From assembly GCA_030386875.1 (NCBI GenBank), contig CM059566.1, positions 44,676,068 to 44,740,067 on the forward strand: a stretch of 64,000 bases of DNA. The letters run 5' to 3'. A program made the position numbers and the translations under genes. Below the pieces are notes generated by a model. That model did not search any database. It was not told where the DNA came from and was given only the letters and a program-made list of their open reading frames with translations. The DNA is from Morinoia aosen. Taxonomy: Eukaryota; Arthropoda; Malacostraca; Amphipoda; Talitridae. Below are positions 45,241 through 57,597 of the stretch, piece by piece; the first letter of the stretch is position 1; the number at the start of each line of letters is the position of its first letter.

Positions 45241-48200
45241 CATTACGGGGTTAGTGATCCTCCAGTATTCTTAAGTACGAGGATTTACCGAAATACCACA
45301 TTTATTTCTAGAGAATAACTGCAAACGTATCTTGATAGGTAGTATCAGATGCTGTATTTTTTTCAGCATTATAATTGTGATTCTATTGGTAATGCCTCAT
45401 CAGATAGTAGCGACAGCGTAGCGTAAAAAAGAGGTGATCTAAGTACCTAATATTTCTAATGATGCGAAAAAATTGACCAGTCGTGAGACGACCACGTTGT
45501 GCGTAACGGCTGCATTAAGAGGCGTAGTGTTAACATGAATGTGCTGTTGCTTGTGTGTAGAAATTTATGGTTGTAAATTTTTCGTAGGTGCCTATCCGTG
45601 ATTGGTGTCTGACGGGACGAGACTTGGGGACAACTCGAGAATAAGCCTCTTGGCTATTGTTTGTTGCTATTTTCTTTTCTATTAAATCTTGACACTCTAT
45701 TTCTACTCTGATTTTGATTTCATGTTTCAGCTTAAGATTTTGGCTTTTGGTTTAACTTCAATTGATAGTGTAAATATTGACTTTGTTTATTTTGGAAAGT
45801 TGACTTTATTTTTAATCTGAAAAGATGACTCCACACCCAACATGAAACGTTTACGCCTTGTTTGTCCCAATTGTAAGTAGTCAGCGTCAGATATTTTTTC
45901 TGATATGTTAGATTTCAGATACTTCTATTCGCATATTGGCTCTCACATAACGCTCGAAAATTACTAATTCACGGCGACTTCAGCTTGTCGATTTTCTTTT
46001 GAAAAGTTAAACATTAAAAATCAAATGTTAAAAACTAATAGTTAAAAATTATAAAAGTTGATATTGAATGTTACAGATTACAAAAGTGAAAATAAAAAAA
46101 CTAAGAATTAAAAAGGTAAAAGGTAAAAGTTAAAAATTAAAAATTAAAAAGTTAATAATTGAATATCAATGATTACAAAACTGAATATTAAGAATAAAAA
46201 ATTGAAAAATTGAAAATTGAAAGTTAAGAAGTTGAAAACTTTTTCGCCCACTCTGGAAACGCAATCGATTGGCTGAGTGGCGCCGGAACCATCGTAGCTG
46301 ACGAGCTATATTTTGCAGCTTCGAATTCCTTCTCGTTAGCAATAGTATTTTCATCCCATTTTAGGTAGTGTTGTTTATTAAAAGCATTATCATCAATAAA
46401 AGAATGTTAACAGTTTAGGTTTTTTCTGCTGTAGCTCAAATGAGACTCATGGGTGTCATATGGCTGCCAAAGTGGTCATTTCCTTGCCGTTCCATGTTTG
46501 AATTCATGTACGTTATCACAGTATTTATTCTCAATGGGTTCCAATATTTCTAGTCGGTTTAATAGAGTAAAAATTTCCCCGCAGTGTTTCAAATATATTT
46601 CTTTAGTTAATCGCACGCGTTTCAGCGATGACATACGGGTAAAATCGTTCCCATCGATCACTATGTTATAATCACTGTTATAAGTTGACCGATCACTATG
46701 TTATAATACGGTCAACTTTGTTGAGCGCAATCCGATTATTTCGGACCAACGAATCGTGAACCTAATATCCCCATCACGAACCTAATATCGTTTTGCGCGA
46801 CGTGTAACCCAAGATGCTGAAGGTATCTTGCACTTGCCAGAGTGATTGTTTTGGAAAAGCTGAACTTGTTTTACTAGATTCTTATGGGTCACTATGAACA
46901 ACAAGAGAGGCCAAAGTAATTTCTAGTCGAATGAGTTTTTTGGTGACCGCACCAGTGAAAGTTGAAAGATCTGAAACCTGGAACTAAAAAATGGTGTGAT
47001 GACAAATTCATCAACTGTGCACGTATGCGTTATCGTTCTTGAGCATGGAGGTTATTGTCCAGTGAGAACGGAGCGAGTTGGAAGTTTTTCAGTTTCGGCG
47101 CTTAAAGGCTTGTCTTCGAATCAAGATAAAGGAAGTGTTCAAAGCGCTCGTAATCTACAACAGACGACAGGCAATTCAGTTACCAGGAAGGAAACAAATT
47201 CCTCCTCGAACGATCCTTCCGAATCCCAGGCCTTAAAAGAAACCTCTGTGCCAACGAGCTCTTGATTCGTTCTTTGAACACTTCAAAACGTCCTAGAATA
47301 AAATCATATAGCATCTATTCTCATGCCCAGAGCTTTGCAGGGCTCTTTTCGTGTCCGTACTACTCATTGCAAACCTTGCTCTCTGTTAACGTTATTTCAC
47401 AGACTCCTTTACTTGCAATTTCCACCAAGATCCCCTGTTGATTAGAGACAATATTGTGTGCATTGAGACCTCCAATAACCTGCTGTGCCACTGCTCAGGA
47501 CCGACTCCCCCAGAATTATTACTCGCAGCCGAAGTGTGTGATTGGTCGGTGCGCGGTGGTGAGGAAACCGTTACGCGACGCCAGCGTGGCCAGATTCATT
47601 TAAATTCAGCGCCAGTTGCGTTCTAACGGCCAAAATATTTTGTTTGAACTCCACGCTTGGGAGTTGAGGAAATACAGCAACAGCCGAGTAACTATAAAAA
47701 ACTATGAAATCTTGCGGATTACATTGATGTTGGGGATCTATTTTCATCTCTCTCCAGACACAATTCACGAAGAGAATCGTATGAGCTGAAGGTGTGTTAG
47801 TCTACATGAAAATATCATCCACGATTTGTCCAGCTAAGCTAATGGACTATTTCCGCTATTTCTCTCTGTATCGATTTCACTTTTTTTGTCTATACCACCG
47901 ATAACTGAAAGTGCGTACAGCGAAACAGATGGTCAATCAGCGCACCTTGGAACTGTTCTCGAAGATGAGATTTTTGCGTTCTTCTCATGGACGGTTGTTT
48001 TCATGGTATTTTTAAATCGTTCTAGAGTTTCTCACTTTTTTATGATCGCTGAGTGTGAAATTCACGCAAGTCTGGGAGGTTTAGTTTTAGAGTTTGGCGA
48101 GTTGTATTTCTTCTTATCTTTTTAATCCCGTGAAAATGAAGTTTCGACTTCTTGCTAAAGATTTCGCTTACACTTTTTTCTTTTTTTTCTTATTGTTGTG

Positions 48201-48869
48201 TCTTTGAGTTACCTTCACATCATGCTATGACCATGAATATACGATTCAGAATCCTTGTATGCTTTCGAACTCATAATTACCAAGTTTAAGAGTTTGATTA
48301 CCTCATCTGATCAGAAGCGTTTCTTGAACTATGAATGTGGTATCTCAGAAAGTCAAATGTAGTTTAAAAAGGCTTTGCAGTTCAGGTATTTCTCAATATA
48401 TGCATAGAAACTCACGTTAATATTTAAAATAAGCATTAATTTTGTTGCGCTAAAATGTTTATCTAAAGGCAAGTTTTTTGGAAAGCTTCTGTAGAAAAAT
48501 TGGATGCTTGAAAATGTTATACTTATGCCCTGTATCAATGTCTTTTCAATAAAGCCAACGAAACGTTCTTAACAGAAATCGGAAGTGAGAAAGAGGTTCA
48601 GAGAATAAGCATAGGTTGAAAAATGTGAACGTTGGGATGCTGTTGCAGGAAAAGACGGGCGGAGAACATTTTTTCTTTAAATATCATCTTTGCTGATCAT
48701 TTTTACAACGATTTCACACCAATGGGTTTTCGCCTAACGTTCTGAGGAGTGAGAGGAAAGCACGTTAAGTGGGAAAGTTCCTCCCGCTCAACACTATTTT
48801 TCTTCTCTTTTCCGTTGTATAATATCACCAAAGGAATTACTTGCTTTGCTTACGAAACATAACTCAGAG
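45241..48869. other. Long stretch without recognisable gene; A-rich patch inside
   Basis: At 46010-46245 the sequence is a low-complexity mix of TTAAAAATTAAAA and TTGAAAATTGAAAG words. Near 46655-46715 the phrase GATCACTATGTTATAAT is duplicated about 35 bases apart, and near 46760-46795 CACGAACCTAATATC is nearly duplicated. Plus frames at 46996-47265 (89 codons, serine- and threonine-rich) and 47886-48125 (79 codons) are not recognisable. A diverged exon cannot be excluded. Confidence 0.45.
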
Positions 48870-48871
48870 CA

Positions 48872-48950
48872 GTTGCAGGGACTGGATTCGAATCAGGATC
48901 TTCTTGGTGTAAATTGTCATGCTGGACACCTTCACCAAGGCACAGACCGA
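48872..48950 (-). other. Possible tRNA-derived relic
   Basis: On the minus strand the order GGTGAAGGTGTCCAGCATG, then AAGAAGATCC, then GATTCGAATCCAGTCCC recalls the D arm, variable region and B-box/T arm of a tRNA or tRNA-derived SINE head. The T stem is weak and the anticodon arm is too long by several bases, so this is not a functional tRNA call. Confidence 0.25.
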
Positions 48951-49474
48951 AGTGGTCGGCAAGATGCTTCGAGCACCTTCTGAATTTGAGGGATGATTTG
49001 GAGCGCAGTAGAGATAGCTTTGGTGAATGGCACATGTTGTTGCTGAGGTCGTTAATTAATTAAGGAAGCGATAAGCAGGGATGATTTGGGTGTGGGGTGG
49101 CTGAAATGAAAGCTTGGGTGGCCTTTGGGTTGGATGGTTACCCGATGCGTACACACAGAAAATAGAAAGTGCGGAGCGAGATTAATCTTATACTGAAAAA
49201 GGGAATTGGTTTTGATGGTTAGGGGCATTATTGAGTGCTGCGCAGCACCTAAACATGCGGTGATAGTTTGAGATGAAGAAGCCATTCCTCCACATCGAAC
49301 TTTCACTTTTAATTTTCGCGGAGGTTTACATTCTGAAAAAATGCGTAGTAAAAATGAGTCTTAGACTACATGAAAGAAAGCAGGATGAGAGCAGAAGAAA
49401 GTTGTGCTGATGCTTGTCAGAGTTACAGAAATGGGCGGATAACGTTCCAGTACCGATGAGATCTCTTCATGGTT
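48951..49474. other. No recognisable gene
   Basis: Single-copy looking sequence. Minus frames of 61-84 codons without recognisable features. Confidence 0.5.
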
Positions 49475-51745
49475 GTGAGGCCATGATTGTGACGTCATGG
49501 TAATGATATCATGGTTGTGCCATCGTGGTTATGCTAGTATGGTAGTGCTATCAAAGTAGTGCCATCAAGGTAGTGCTATCATGGTAGTGCTATCATGGTA
49601 GTGCTATCATGGTAGTGCTATCATGGTAGTGCTATCATGGTAGTGCTATCATGGTAGTGCTATCATGGTAGTGCTATCATGGTAGTGCTATCATGGTAGT
49701 GCTATCATGGTAGTGCTATCATGGTAGTGCTATCATGGTAGTGCTATCATGGTTGTGCTATCATGGTTGTGCTATCATGGTTGTGCTATCATGGTTGTGC
49801 TATCATGGTTGTGCTAGCATGGTTGTGCTAGCATGGTTGTGCTAGCATGGTTGTGCTATCATGGTTGTGATATCATGGTTGTGCTATCATGGTTGTGCTA
49901 TCATTGTTGTGCTATCATTGTTGTGCTATCATGGTTGTGCTATCATGGTTGTGCTGTCATTGTTGTGCTGTCATTGTTGTGCTATCATGGTTGTGCTATC
50001 ATGGTTGTGCTATCGTGGTTGTGCTATCGTGGTTGTGCTATCATGGTTGTGCTATCGTGGTTGTGCTATCGTGGTTGTGCTATCGTGGTTGTGCTATCGT
50101 GGTTGTGCTATCGTGGTTGTGCTATCGTGGTTGTGCTATGATGGTTGTGCTATCATGGTTGTGCTATCATGGTTGTGCTATCATGGTTGTGCTATCATGG
50201 TTGTGCTATCATGGTTGTGCTATCATGGTTGTGCTATCATGGTTGTGCTATCGTGGTTGTGCTATCGTGGTTGTGCTATCGTGGTTGTGCTATCGTGGTT
50301 GTGCTATCGTGGTTGTGTGGCCATGATTGTGACGTCATGGTAGTGCTATAATGGTTGTGCTATCATGGTTGTGCTATCATGGTTGTGCTATCATGGTTGT
50401 GCTATCATGGTTGTGCTATCATGGTTGTGCTATCATGGTTGTGCTATCATGGTTGTGCTATCATGGTTGTGCTATCATGGTTGTGCTATCATGGTTGTGC
50501 TATCATGGTTGTGCTATCATGGTTGTGCTATCATGGTTGTGCTATCATGGTTGTGCTATCATGGTTGTGCTATCATGGTTGTGCTATCATGGTTGTGCTA
50601 TCATGGTTGTGCTATCATGGTTGTGCTATCATGGTTGTGCTATCATGGTTGTGCTATCATGGTTGTGCTATCATGGTTGTGCTATCATGGTTGTGCTATC
50701 ATGGTTGTGCTATCATGGTTGTGCTATCATGGTTGTGCTATCATGGTTGTGCTATCATGGTTGTGCTATCATGGTTGTGCTATCATGGTTGTGCTATCAT
50801 GGTTGTGCTATCATGGTTGTGCTATCATGGTTGTGCTATCATGGTTGTGCTATCGTGGTAGTGCTATCGTGGTTGTGCTATCGTGGTTGTGCTATCGTGG
50901 TTGTGCTATCGTGGTTGTGCTATCGTGGTTGTGCTATCGTGGTTGTGCTATCGTGGTTGTGCTATCGTGGTTGTGCTATCATGGTTGTGCTATCGTGGTT
51001 GTGCTATCGTGGTTGTGCTATCATGGTTGTGCTATCATGGTTGTGCTATCATGGTTGTGCTAGCATGGTTGTGCTAGCATGGTTGTGCTAGCATGGTTGT
51101 GCTAGCATGGTTGTGCTAGCATGGTTGTGCTAGCATGGTTGTGCTATCATGGTTGTGCTATCATGGTTGTGATATCATGGTTGTGCTATCATGGTTGTGC
51201 TATCATTGTTGTGCTATCATTGTTGTGCTATCATGGTTGTGCTATCATGGTTGTGCTGTCATTGTTGTGCTGTCATTGTTGTGCTATCATGGTTGTGCTA
51301 TCATGGTTGTGCTATCGTGGTTGTGCTATCGTGGTTGTGCTATCATGGTTGTGCTATCGTGGTTGTGCTATCGTGGTTGTGCTATCGTGGTTGTGCTATC
51401 GTGGTTGTGCTATCGTGGTTGTGCTATCGTGGTTGTGCTATCGTGGTTGTGCTATCGTGGTTGTGCTATCGTGGTTGTGCTATCGTGGTTGTGCTATCGT
51501 GGTTGTGCTATCGTGGTTGTGCTATCGTGGTTGTGCTATCGTGGTTGTGCTATCGTGGTTGTGCTATCGTGGTTGTGCTATCGTGGTTGTGATATCGCGG
51601 TTGTGCTATCGCGGTTGTGCTATCGTGGTTGTGCTATCGTGGTTGTGCTATCGTGGCCGTTTGTGCTATCGTGGCCGGTTGTGCTATCGTGGCCGGTTGT
51701 GCTATCATGGTTGTGGTATCGTGGTTGTGGTCTCATGGATGTGCT
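49475..51745 (+). repeat. 14-bp minisatellite array, about 160 copies
   Basis: Units read GCTATCATGGTTGT. Variants form runs: CATGGTAGT (49510-49750), CGTGGTTGT, GCTAGC, CATTGTTGT and GCTGTC. A run of at least 14 variants starting at GATATCATGG occurs at about 49869 and again at 51171, 1302 bp (93 units) apart. The odd interruption GGCCATGATTGTGACGTCAT occurs at 49479 and 50319, 840 bp (60 units) apart. The right end degenerates through CGTGGCCGTTTGT and CGTGGCCGGTTGT units. Open frames are a by-product of a stop-free 42-bp super-period. Confidence 0.98.
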
Positions 51746-51824
51746 ACTATAGTTACGATACCATTGTACTGATATGGTTCAGGTGTTTTTATTTTATTAT
51801 ACCCTAACGAGGCATATGTAGTAA

Positions 51825-52185
51825 TGGCAACAGGCTTAGGTTAGCTAGGCTTGCTCATCCCAGCTATGAGAATTGGCGCCCATTGGTGACGACTGTGGCG
51901 TTACCTCAGCTATTGATGGGCCTTCGGTACTTCTATTTTTCGTGTTCACTTCGATTTTTTCAATCTAATCGCCTTACTTGCTTTCTCTTCTTCTTTTTCA
52001 TTGCATATTGCTTCTACTTGCAAGGTGACCTGTATGGGAACGTACCTCGTGCATTTCCCATCGCCCATTTCCTAGCTGTAGTCCATCCTCACTACATGGT
52101 CCCGTCTCTCCGCTCACTTGAAATGACCTATATTGAGGCTAGAGAGTCTTGAATCAACTAATGTGGTAATAATTCATTATTTTAC
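51825..52185 (+). repeat. Family A relative, subfamily A2
   Basis: GGCTTAGGTTAGCTAGGCTT head, then GGGCCTTCGGTACTTCTATT, CTTCTTCTTTTTCATTGC, GGGAACGTACCTCGTGCAT, TAGTCCATCCTCACTACATG and a GAATCAACTAATGTGG end. It aligns in order with the copy at 60690. The 89-codon frame within it (51883-52152) is not recognisable. Confidence 0.65.
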
Positions 52186-52377
52186 CTATATTTAATTACT
52201 TCTGATTTAATCGAGGTGTAACCTAAGTTTGATCACAACGCAAGGCTAGTTATGCTTTACAGGTATTGTTTGTATGAATGAAGTTTGTACACAATCGCTA
52301 TACGCAATAATTTTATATTTTGAGTCTGGAATTTCCGCCATGGTGTTGTAACATTTTAGTGCGTTTGATCTACTATT

Positions 52378-52478
52378 TATTTTGTTGGAGAATCGACAAA
52401 ATAATATTATTCAGAATATTTTGTCGGAGAATCGACAAAATAATATTATTCAGAACATTTTGTTGGAGAATCGACAGC
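52378..52478. repeat. 39-bp tandem repeat, 2.5 copies
   Basis: TTTTGTTGGAGAATCGACAA then AATAATATTATTCAGAA is repeated with 39-bp spacing, with one T/C change. ATAATATTAT is palindromic. Confidence 0.85.
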
Positions 52479-52632
52479 GCAATTGATTTAAGCTACTTCC
52501 AGTAGAACTAATTAGAGGCAGCAGAGCTCTTTGCAGCAGTGAAGTGAGTGGTTGCAGGTCCTGCTGATGCTCTAGGCCATATTTCCTGCCTACTTACGAC
52601 GTCGTAGCGGTACAGCTGGCAGCGTAAGTCCA

Positions 52633-52862
52633 TTAACACTTAGACCGCAATCGGTTAAACTGAAGTTCAATGTTCAACTGAATTTAAAATCTATTTAGTT
52701 TGCAATTTTAAAAATAGTAAACTTGAACGGGATCATACATTCACGAAGATTTAATTAGGATTTTATAAAAATTGAGTTTGTGACTACTGGTCGTTCAGCA
52801 GCGTTCTGAAAATATCTTCTGTGGCATCGGTGGCGCACGTTGCGGTCGAAGTGTGACGTTAA
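52633..52862 (+). mobile_element. Family B MITE, copy B6
   Basis: TTAACACTTAGACCGCAATC at the left, GCGGTCGAAGTGTGACGTTAA at the right in slightly lengthened form. Contains GGTTAAACTGAAGTTCAATG and AAAATTGAGTTTGTGACTAC. Confidence 0.85.
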
Positions 52863-52874
52863 CTAGGCTACGTG

Positions 52875-53137
52875 TAAGGCCCATTTCACGCTGAGCTAGC
52901 ATAGCAGCATCTAGCAAGCTCGCATGAGCTATCTAGCCGATGGTCTGCGACACTGTCAGGTACGAATAGCATTTTCACTCCCTATGCTGTATGCTGGATA
53001 AAACGTGCGAGTTCAGAGTGAATGCAACGGCTCGTAATAGTGCTATTCCTACCTACCAGTCTCGCAGACCATCTGCTAGATAGCTCATGCGAGCTTGTTA
53101 GATGCTGATTTGCTAGCTCAGTGTGATATGGACCTTA
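52875..53137. mobile_element. Family D foldback MITE, copy D2
   Basis: Same element as at 34865-35119: GGCCCATTTCACGCTGAGCT, GCAGCATCTAGCAAGCTCGC, the central ATAAAACGTGCGAGTTCAG, and the mirrored right arm. Left flank TAA, right flank TTA, so the 3-bp duplication is worn or mismatched. It starts 13 bases after family B copy B6. Confidence 0.85.
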
Positions 53138-56100
53138 GATTTGGAAGGCCTCACGCAGCGAGCTGGGATGTACTTCTTTTGAAAGTAAAACCCTGGTTTT
53201 ATTGAAGATTATGGAGAGTTAAGTCTTCTTTGTTATTCGACGAGAGGATGACAAAAACACAAATGGCAAAGCTATTTTATTCATACTTCAGTTTCTATGA
53301 ATAATGTTTATTTAGACGTTTGCTATCTACATCAAAACGCATTTTATGTACAGATCCGTAACATTTATATATATCTATATTTATACGTATTTAAATACCT
53401 AAATTTCTTTCACTTCCCGTCAAGTATCGCAGTATCGTATTTCCAATGTACAAATTACGTGATATGTACAGAGCTAAATCTGAGCTGATTTTCTCATTTG
53501 ATTATATGCGCCGTGCTATTTATTTCTTGTTCTATAAAGTTTTGGTGACATAATTTTTCAAATGAATCGAACTTTTACTCCATGATCTACACGATTTTAT
53601 CTGAAATTCCTAGTATTTATAGCATTGAAAACAGAGAAAAAAATTTTACTTTGAAGCATACATTTGCGTGGAACACTTTAACCATACCGGACTCGAGGCC
53701 CTGAGCTTAACTGTTTATGGTTAAATAACACACGGCCAACTCCAACACATGGGGGCAGACATTTGTAATAGTTAACCATGTGATTTGACCTCAATTGCCT
53801 CGTAATTTTTAGTTTGGGACGTATTTTTTCACTTACTAGGTAAGCACCGCAAATTAGGTATAGCGGCCTAGCCGCAGATTCGAAAATTGCCGAAAAATCG
53901 GTAGAGCAGTTTGGTAGAGTTAATTTTAATTAAATTCGAACAAGCTGATTGCAAGTATATAATTGTGAGCCCATCCTAGGCTTGGAACACTTTCTTACAC
54001 AGGTCACAAATTTTTCATTCTACGTAAATCAGTTACTGTATTTCCCGCAGGACGATTTCAACTATGTTTTTCATTAAAATAGTGACAATTTTCTGCACTC
54101 ATATTATATTTTTTGTTGAGTAAATGCATGACATTTACTTCTACAATGTTTTAAAGATTCTTTCAGAATTCAACAATAATAATCAATAGTCCTTGCTGCA
54201 TATTTAAATAATGCGATAACAAAAACATCCTGAAAGAGACACCGTTCATGCGAAGCATTCGGAGTGATATTGCTCTTGAAAATCCTAGTTTCAGTAATAA
54301 TAAAACGAATTTTCTGTCAAGTGAAATGGTCTTCGTTTTTTTGGTTGCAATGCACCAGGTGATAATAGCAGTTCAATAACTTATATTTTCGTCAGTGTTT
54401 TCCAATTAGAAATTATACATTGAAGGCATCTGAAGAGCGTTCACAGAAGCTGCATAAATATCACGCAAATTCTGAAGATAAAACATCGAATAAATTTTGA
54501 ATACATTCTGATGATCATTTTTGACAACCAAGTATGCGTTACGTGCGGTGATTTCAGAAGCTCGAGGAAAGTTGATACAACCTTTCTTATGACAGAGCCA
54601 TTCGCAAAGTGATGCACAGTTTGGCTTATCCATCGAAATTGATAAGATAATTGCAAATCGTACATTTCCTAGGCCTGAGAAGCTGGTGGCTATGTTACGA
54701 AGCTGCAAGTTAGTCTAAATATTGGTGATTACTAAGAGTTAGTTCATCTTTTGTTCATCTCTTACGCAAGTCGAGGACCACTCGTTTTTTGTTCTGAGGC
54801 TTGTGTTCGACGCTGATATCTTCGTTCCCGCTGATTTACCCACCATGGGAGTGGCATGTAGAAGGAATGCCTTATTCGAGAGTCGATGCGGTGTCTATGC
54901 GAAAGATATTGAATGGAGCTGATCAACTCGAATTAGATAAGATAAAGGCTGTCAGCGCATTACCGTTTTGTTCGAAATTTACGTGGCACTTTACTGAGTC
55001 AACGACGAAGATTTTAAGCTTAATCTGGGGAGATGAGGAGATTGACCACTGGAGCCACAGACATTCTGAATTGGCCAGCAATGTAAAAAGCATTCAGCAA
55101 ATGTAGTTCGGCGGCTTGTCAAGAGTGAAGCAGAGGTCTGGATCCGCTTCTCAAAACAACTTTTCTAAGGAGGTCCAAAGGAAGACTCTCTACACCGTCG
55201 ACTCCGTCGACGCGAATCTCTCACAGTTCGTAGGTACCTGGAAATAGATAGAAAGGTGTTAAACCATTTGGCATAAAGGACAAATGGTGAATTTCACACC
55301 GATTGATCTCTGTGCCTATTCTTATTAAATATATTTAATATTTAACTGTGGTCTGTGTTGTATGGTCATAGTGGGGGAAAATATTTTCCTTTCAAATGCT
55401 GATTAATTACTCGTATACCTGATAACATTTGAGCTGTTGTTGTGGTCTTACGGAAAGTTTTGCGCTATGTAACTCAATTCTAATGTTTGTTTCAATTCAG
55501 TGGCAGCATCATGGCACCTGAAATCAACAAATTTTAGTGATGGATGACCGTCCAGTTAAATTTCAGGCAAGCTCTATTCTCTAAACCTTTTGTATTCATG
55601 AACCACTCAGTGTTGCAGGAGTCTGCAAAGGGTCTGAAGAATTTTTTTAAAACACATTCCGTTATCTTTGTTGCTTGAAAGATTGATTTCTCTATAATAT
55701 TTAATTCAAACTTGACCTACAATCGACACAAGCTTACTCGATTCTGTTGCTTCTTTCTTCACTCTCCATCTATCGTCTCTCCACAGTGTTCGTGACACCA
55801 GAGGCCGTTTATAGCAGGCACAAAAATTCCGCGCTCATGATCTGTAGTTTTACCGCGTTTCTCGAGTTACTTTTTCTGTGCTTTAAAGAGAAGTTCATCA
55901 ATATTGAATACGATGCAAACCATATAATCTGTTCTATGATTTCACTACCAACTACACCCTGATTTATTCATCGTAGTTGGAGATAGATTCAGTTCGCTGC
56001 TCTCCCTTAACATTTCATCGTACATGATTTCACACCCATTTATTGATACGTCTCTCTGTACTTCACATACCGCGGCACATTCTGTTTGGATTGAGAGTGA

Positions 56101-56408
56101 AGTTGCTGGAAAATGAAATCAATTTCTCACATCAAAAAGAATTACTCTGAACCAACATATTTTTACCTTATGACTGAGGAACTGAAGACAAGCTCGTTTT
56201 TATAATTTTGTTTTCACTACTTAAATCAGCTCCAAGACTAGGCGAGTTATGCGTTCTACTAAAGCAAGTCCGGCGTACTGATTAGAACCTAAACAAATTT
56301 ACATCCACTCGAAAACACGAAACTTTTCAGTGTCTACTTTAAATTTTTGATACATGATGAAGCTTTCGCGTTAGTTGGTGCTGCAGTAAAGCCACGTCGC
56401 CCAGAAAA
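53138..56408. other. Long stretch without recognisable gene
   Basis: About 3.3 kb, AT-rich. A minus frame of 100 codons (54406-54708), a plus frame of 101 codons (54801-55106) and a plus frame of 71 codons (55747-55962) are the longest; none matches a family I know. No tandem or inverted structure seen. Diverged exons cannot be ruled out. Confidence 0.45.
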
Positions 56409-57315
56409 TACGGGGTGCGTAAGGTATCTGAGGACACCGTACGCAGTTTTATAAAAATAGAAAATTAAACTGTTCATCGTCAAAACATACAATTTTTGTA
56501 ACAAAAAAAAATAAACATAATATTAATCCACGTTTTATTCTATACATCCTCCTTGGGTTCTATCACCGACTCAACGCAAGTCCGAAAGAGACCTCAAGTT
56601 TCGATCCGGTGGTCTTTATTTGTGTCCTCCATAGCTCGAGCTATTGCTTCGCTCAGAGAGGGCTTGGTGTTATAGGGATGCTTATTAACTTCCTTTTCAA
56701 CGACTCCCCACACGTAATAATCCCAAGGATTATGGTCTGGTGAGTTAGGAGGCCATAAGTTTGCTGTGACATCATGAAAATTCTCGGCTCTCCAAACCCG
56801 GAGTTTGAAAGCTCTATGGGATGGAGCCGAATCTTGTTGGAATACATAGGCCCTTCCATTGGCTACGCTGTCTATCCAGGGCTTAACAATGGCTTGAAGA
56901 GTCTCAACGTAGAAATTTACATTGACTGTAAGGCCCTGTAGAAGAAAATGAGGAGGCATGATTTTCACTGCTTCACTGCTAACAACGCCGAAAACCATCA
57001 GTGTTTCTAGAAACTTCGTGTTCTGAGTGAGTTAGAGCGTTGACAATGCTGTTTTCTCCTGCTCGTGGCCAATTCCTCTCCATTGTTTTCGTTCAGCACC
57101 TTTCTAACTTAGCAAATGAAATATATGGAGATTGCTAGAAATCATGCAGTTTCTAAATTACTGTGTTTCGCTTGTATAGACATTATTTCAGCATGTCTTC
57201 TCATTTCATCAGTTATAGTAGTATCTGCCATGAGATCATCTGAAAAAAACATTATTACCGGGTTAGTTTAAAGTACAAAGATTTAAGTGTCCTCAGAGAC
57301 CTTACGCACCCTGTA
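56409..57315 (-). mobile_element. Internally deleted maT-like mariner element with inverted termini and TA flanks
   Basis: TA at 56409-56410 and 57314-57315 flank inverted termini CGGGGTGCGTAAGGTATCTG (left) and, read from the right end, CAGGGTGCGTAAGGTCTCTG; both continue AGGACAC. Length 903 bp, shorter than the roughly 1.3 kb of complete relatives, with the N-terminal half of the transposase gene missing or unrecognisable. The TA duplication is standard for the IS630/Tc1/mariner superfamily. Confidence 0.9.
56540..57033 (-). pseudogene. IS630/Tc1/mariner (maT-like) transposase, C-terminal remnant
   Basis: The main frame (56594-56998) encodes MVFGVVSSEAVKIMPPHF, then VKPWIDSVANGRAYVFQQDS with the second catalytic aspartate, and NLWPPNSPDHNPWDYYVWGV with the third acidic residue in the WDYYVWG motif. 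I count 36 residues between those two aspartates, close to the DD37D arrangement of the maT group. After HRIET the frame ends at a stop, but the typical C-terminus (FRTCVESVIEPKEDV, stop at 56540-56542) continues in a shifted frame, so a frameshift lies near 56594. An in-frame stop lies a few codons upstream of KFLETLMVFG, and the first aspartate and DNA-binding domain are absent. Dead transposase. Confidence 0.9.
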
Positions 57316-57597
57316 CTATTTGTTTGTTACTGATGGGAATCAAAATCCCTTCAATGTTTTTTTTTAAATAATTCGTTCACTGATCAACAGTGTTTCTAGA
57401 GTAGTACTCTCTCTATACTGAAGCCATCATATTACTACATATTCATCAATAAATTTAACATATACCAACATTCCTGAAAGGTTTTCAAAAACTGTAAGAG
57501 ACTTTGGAAAACACTCGTTGACTTAACATTACGTCTCTTATCATCATAACTTTTCTAATACAACTTTTGACAGGTACTTTAATTAGCCTTACTAATT
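57316..57597. other. No recognisable feature
   Basis: AT-rich spacer without visible structure. Confidence 0.5.

Noticed and set aside
48872-48950. Functional tRNA gene
   Set aside because: B-box-like GATTCGAATCC is present, but the T stem is weak and the anticodon arm does not fold at normal length; listed only as a possible relic.
241-51745. Tandem arrays as CRISPR
   Set aside because: Units are contiguous with no unique spacers, there are no cas genes, and the context is eukaryotic.
49833-51807. Cysteine- and valine-rich hydrophobic frames over the 14-bp array
   Set aside because: Three frames of the same strand give the same repeated peptide because three 14-bp units make 42 bp; not a membrane protein gene.
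54406-55106. Two frames of about 100 codons as exons
   Set aside because: They lie on opposite strands, have no recognisable domain, and I saw no convincing exon structure around them. RNA-seq or protein homology could overturn this.
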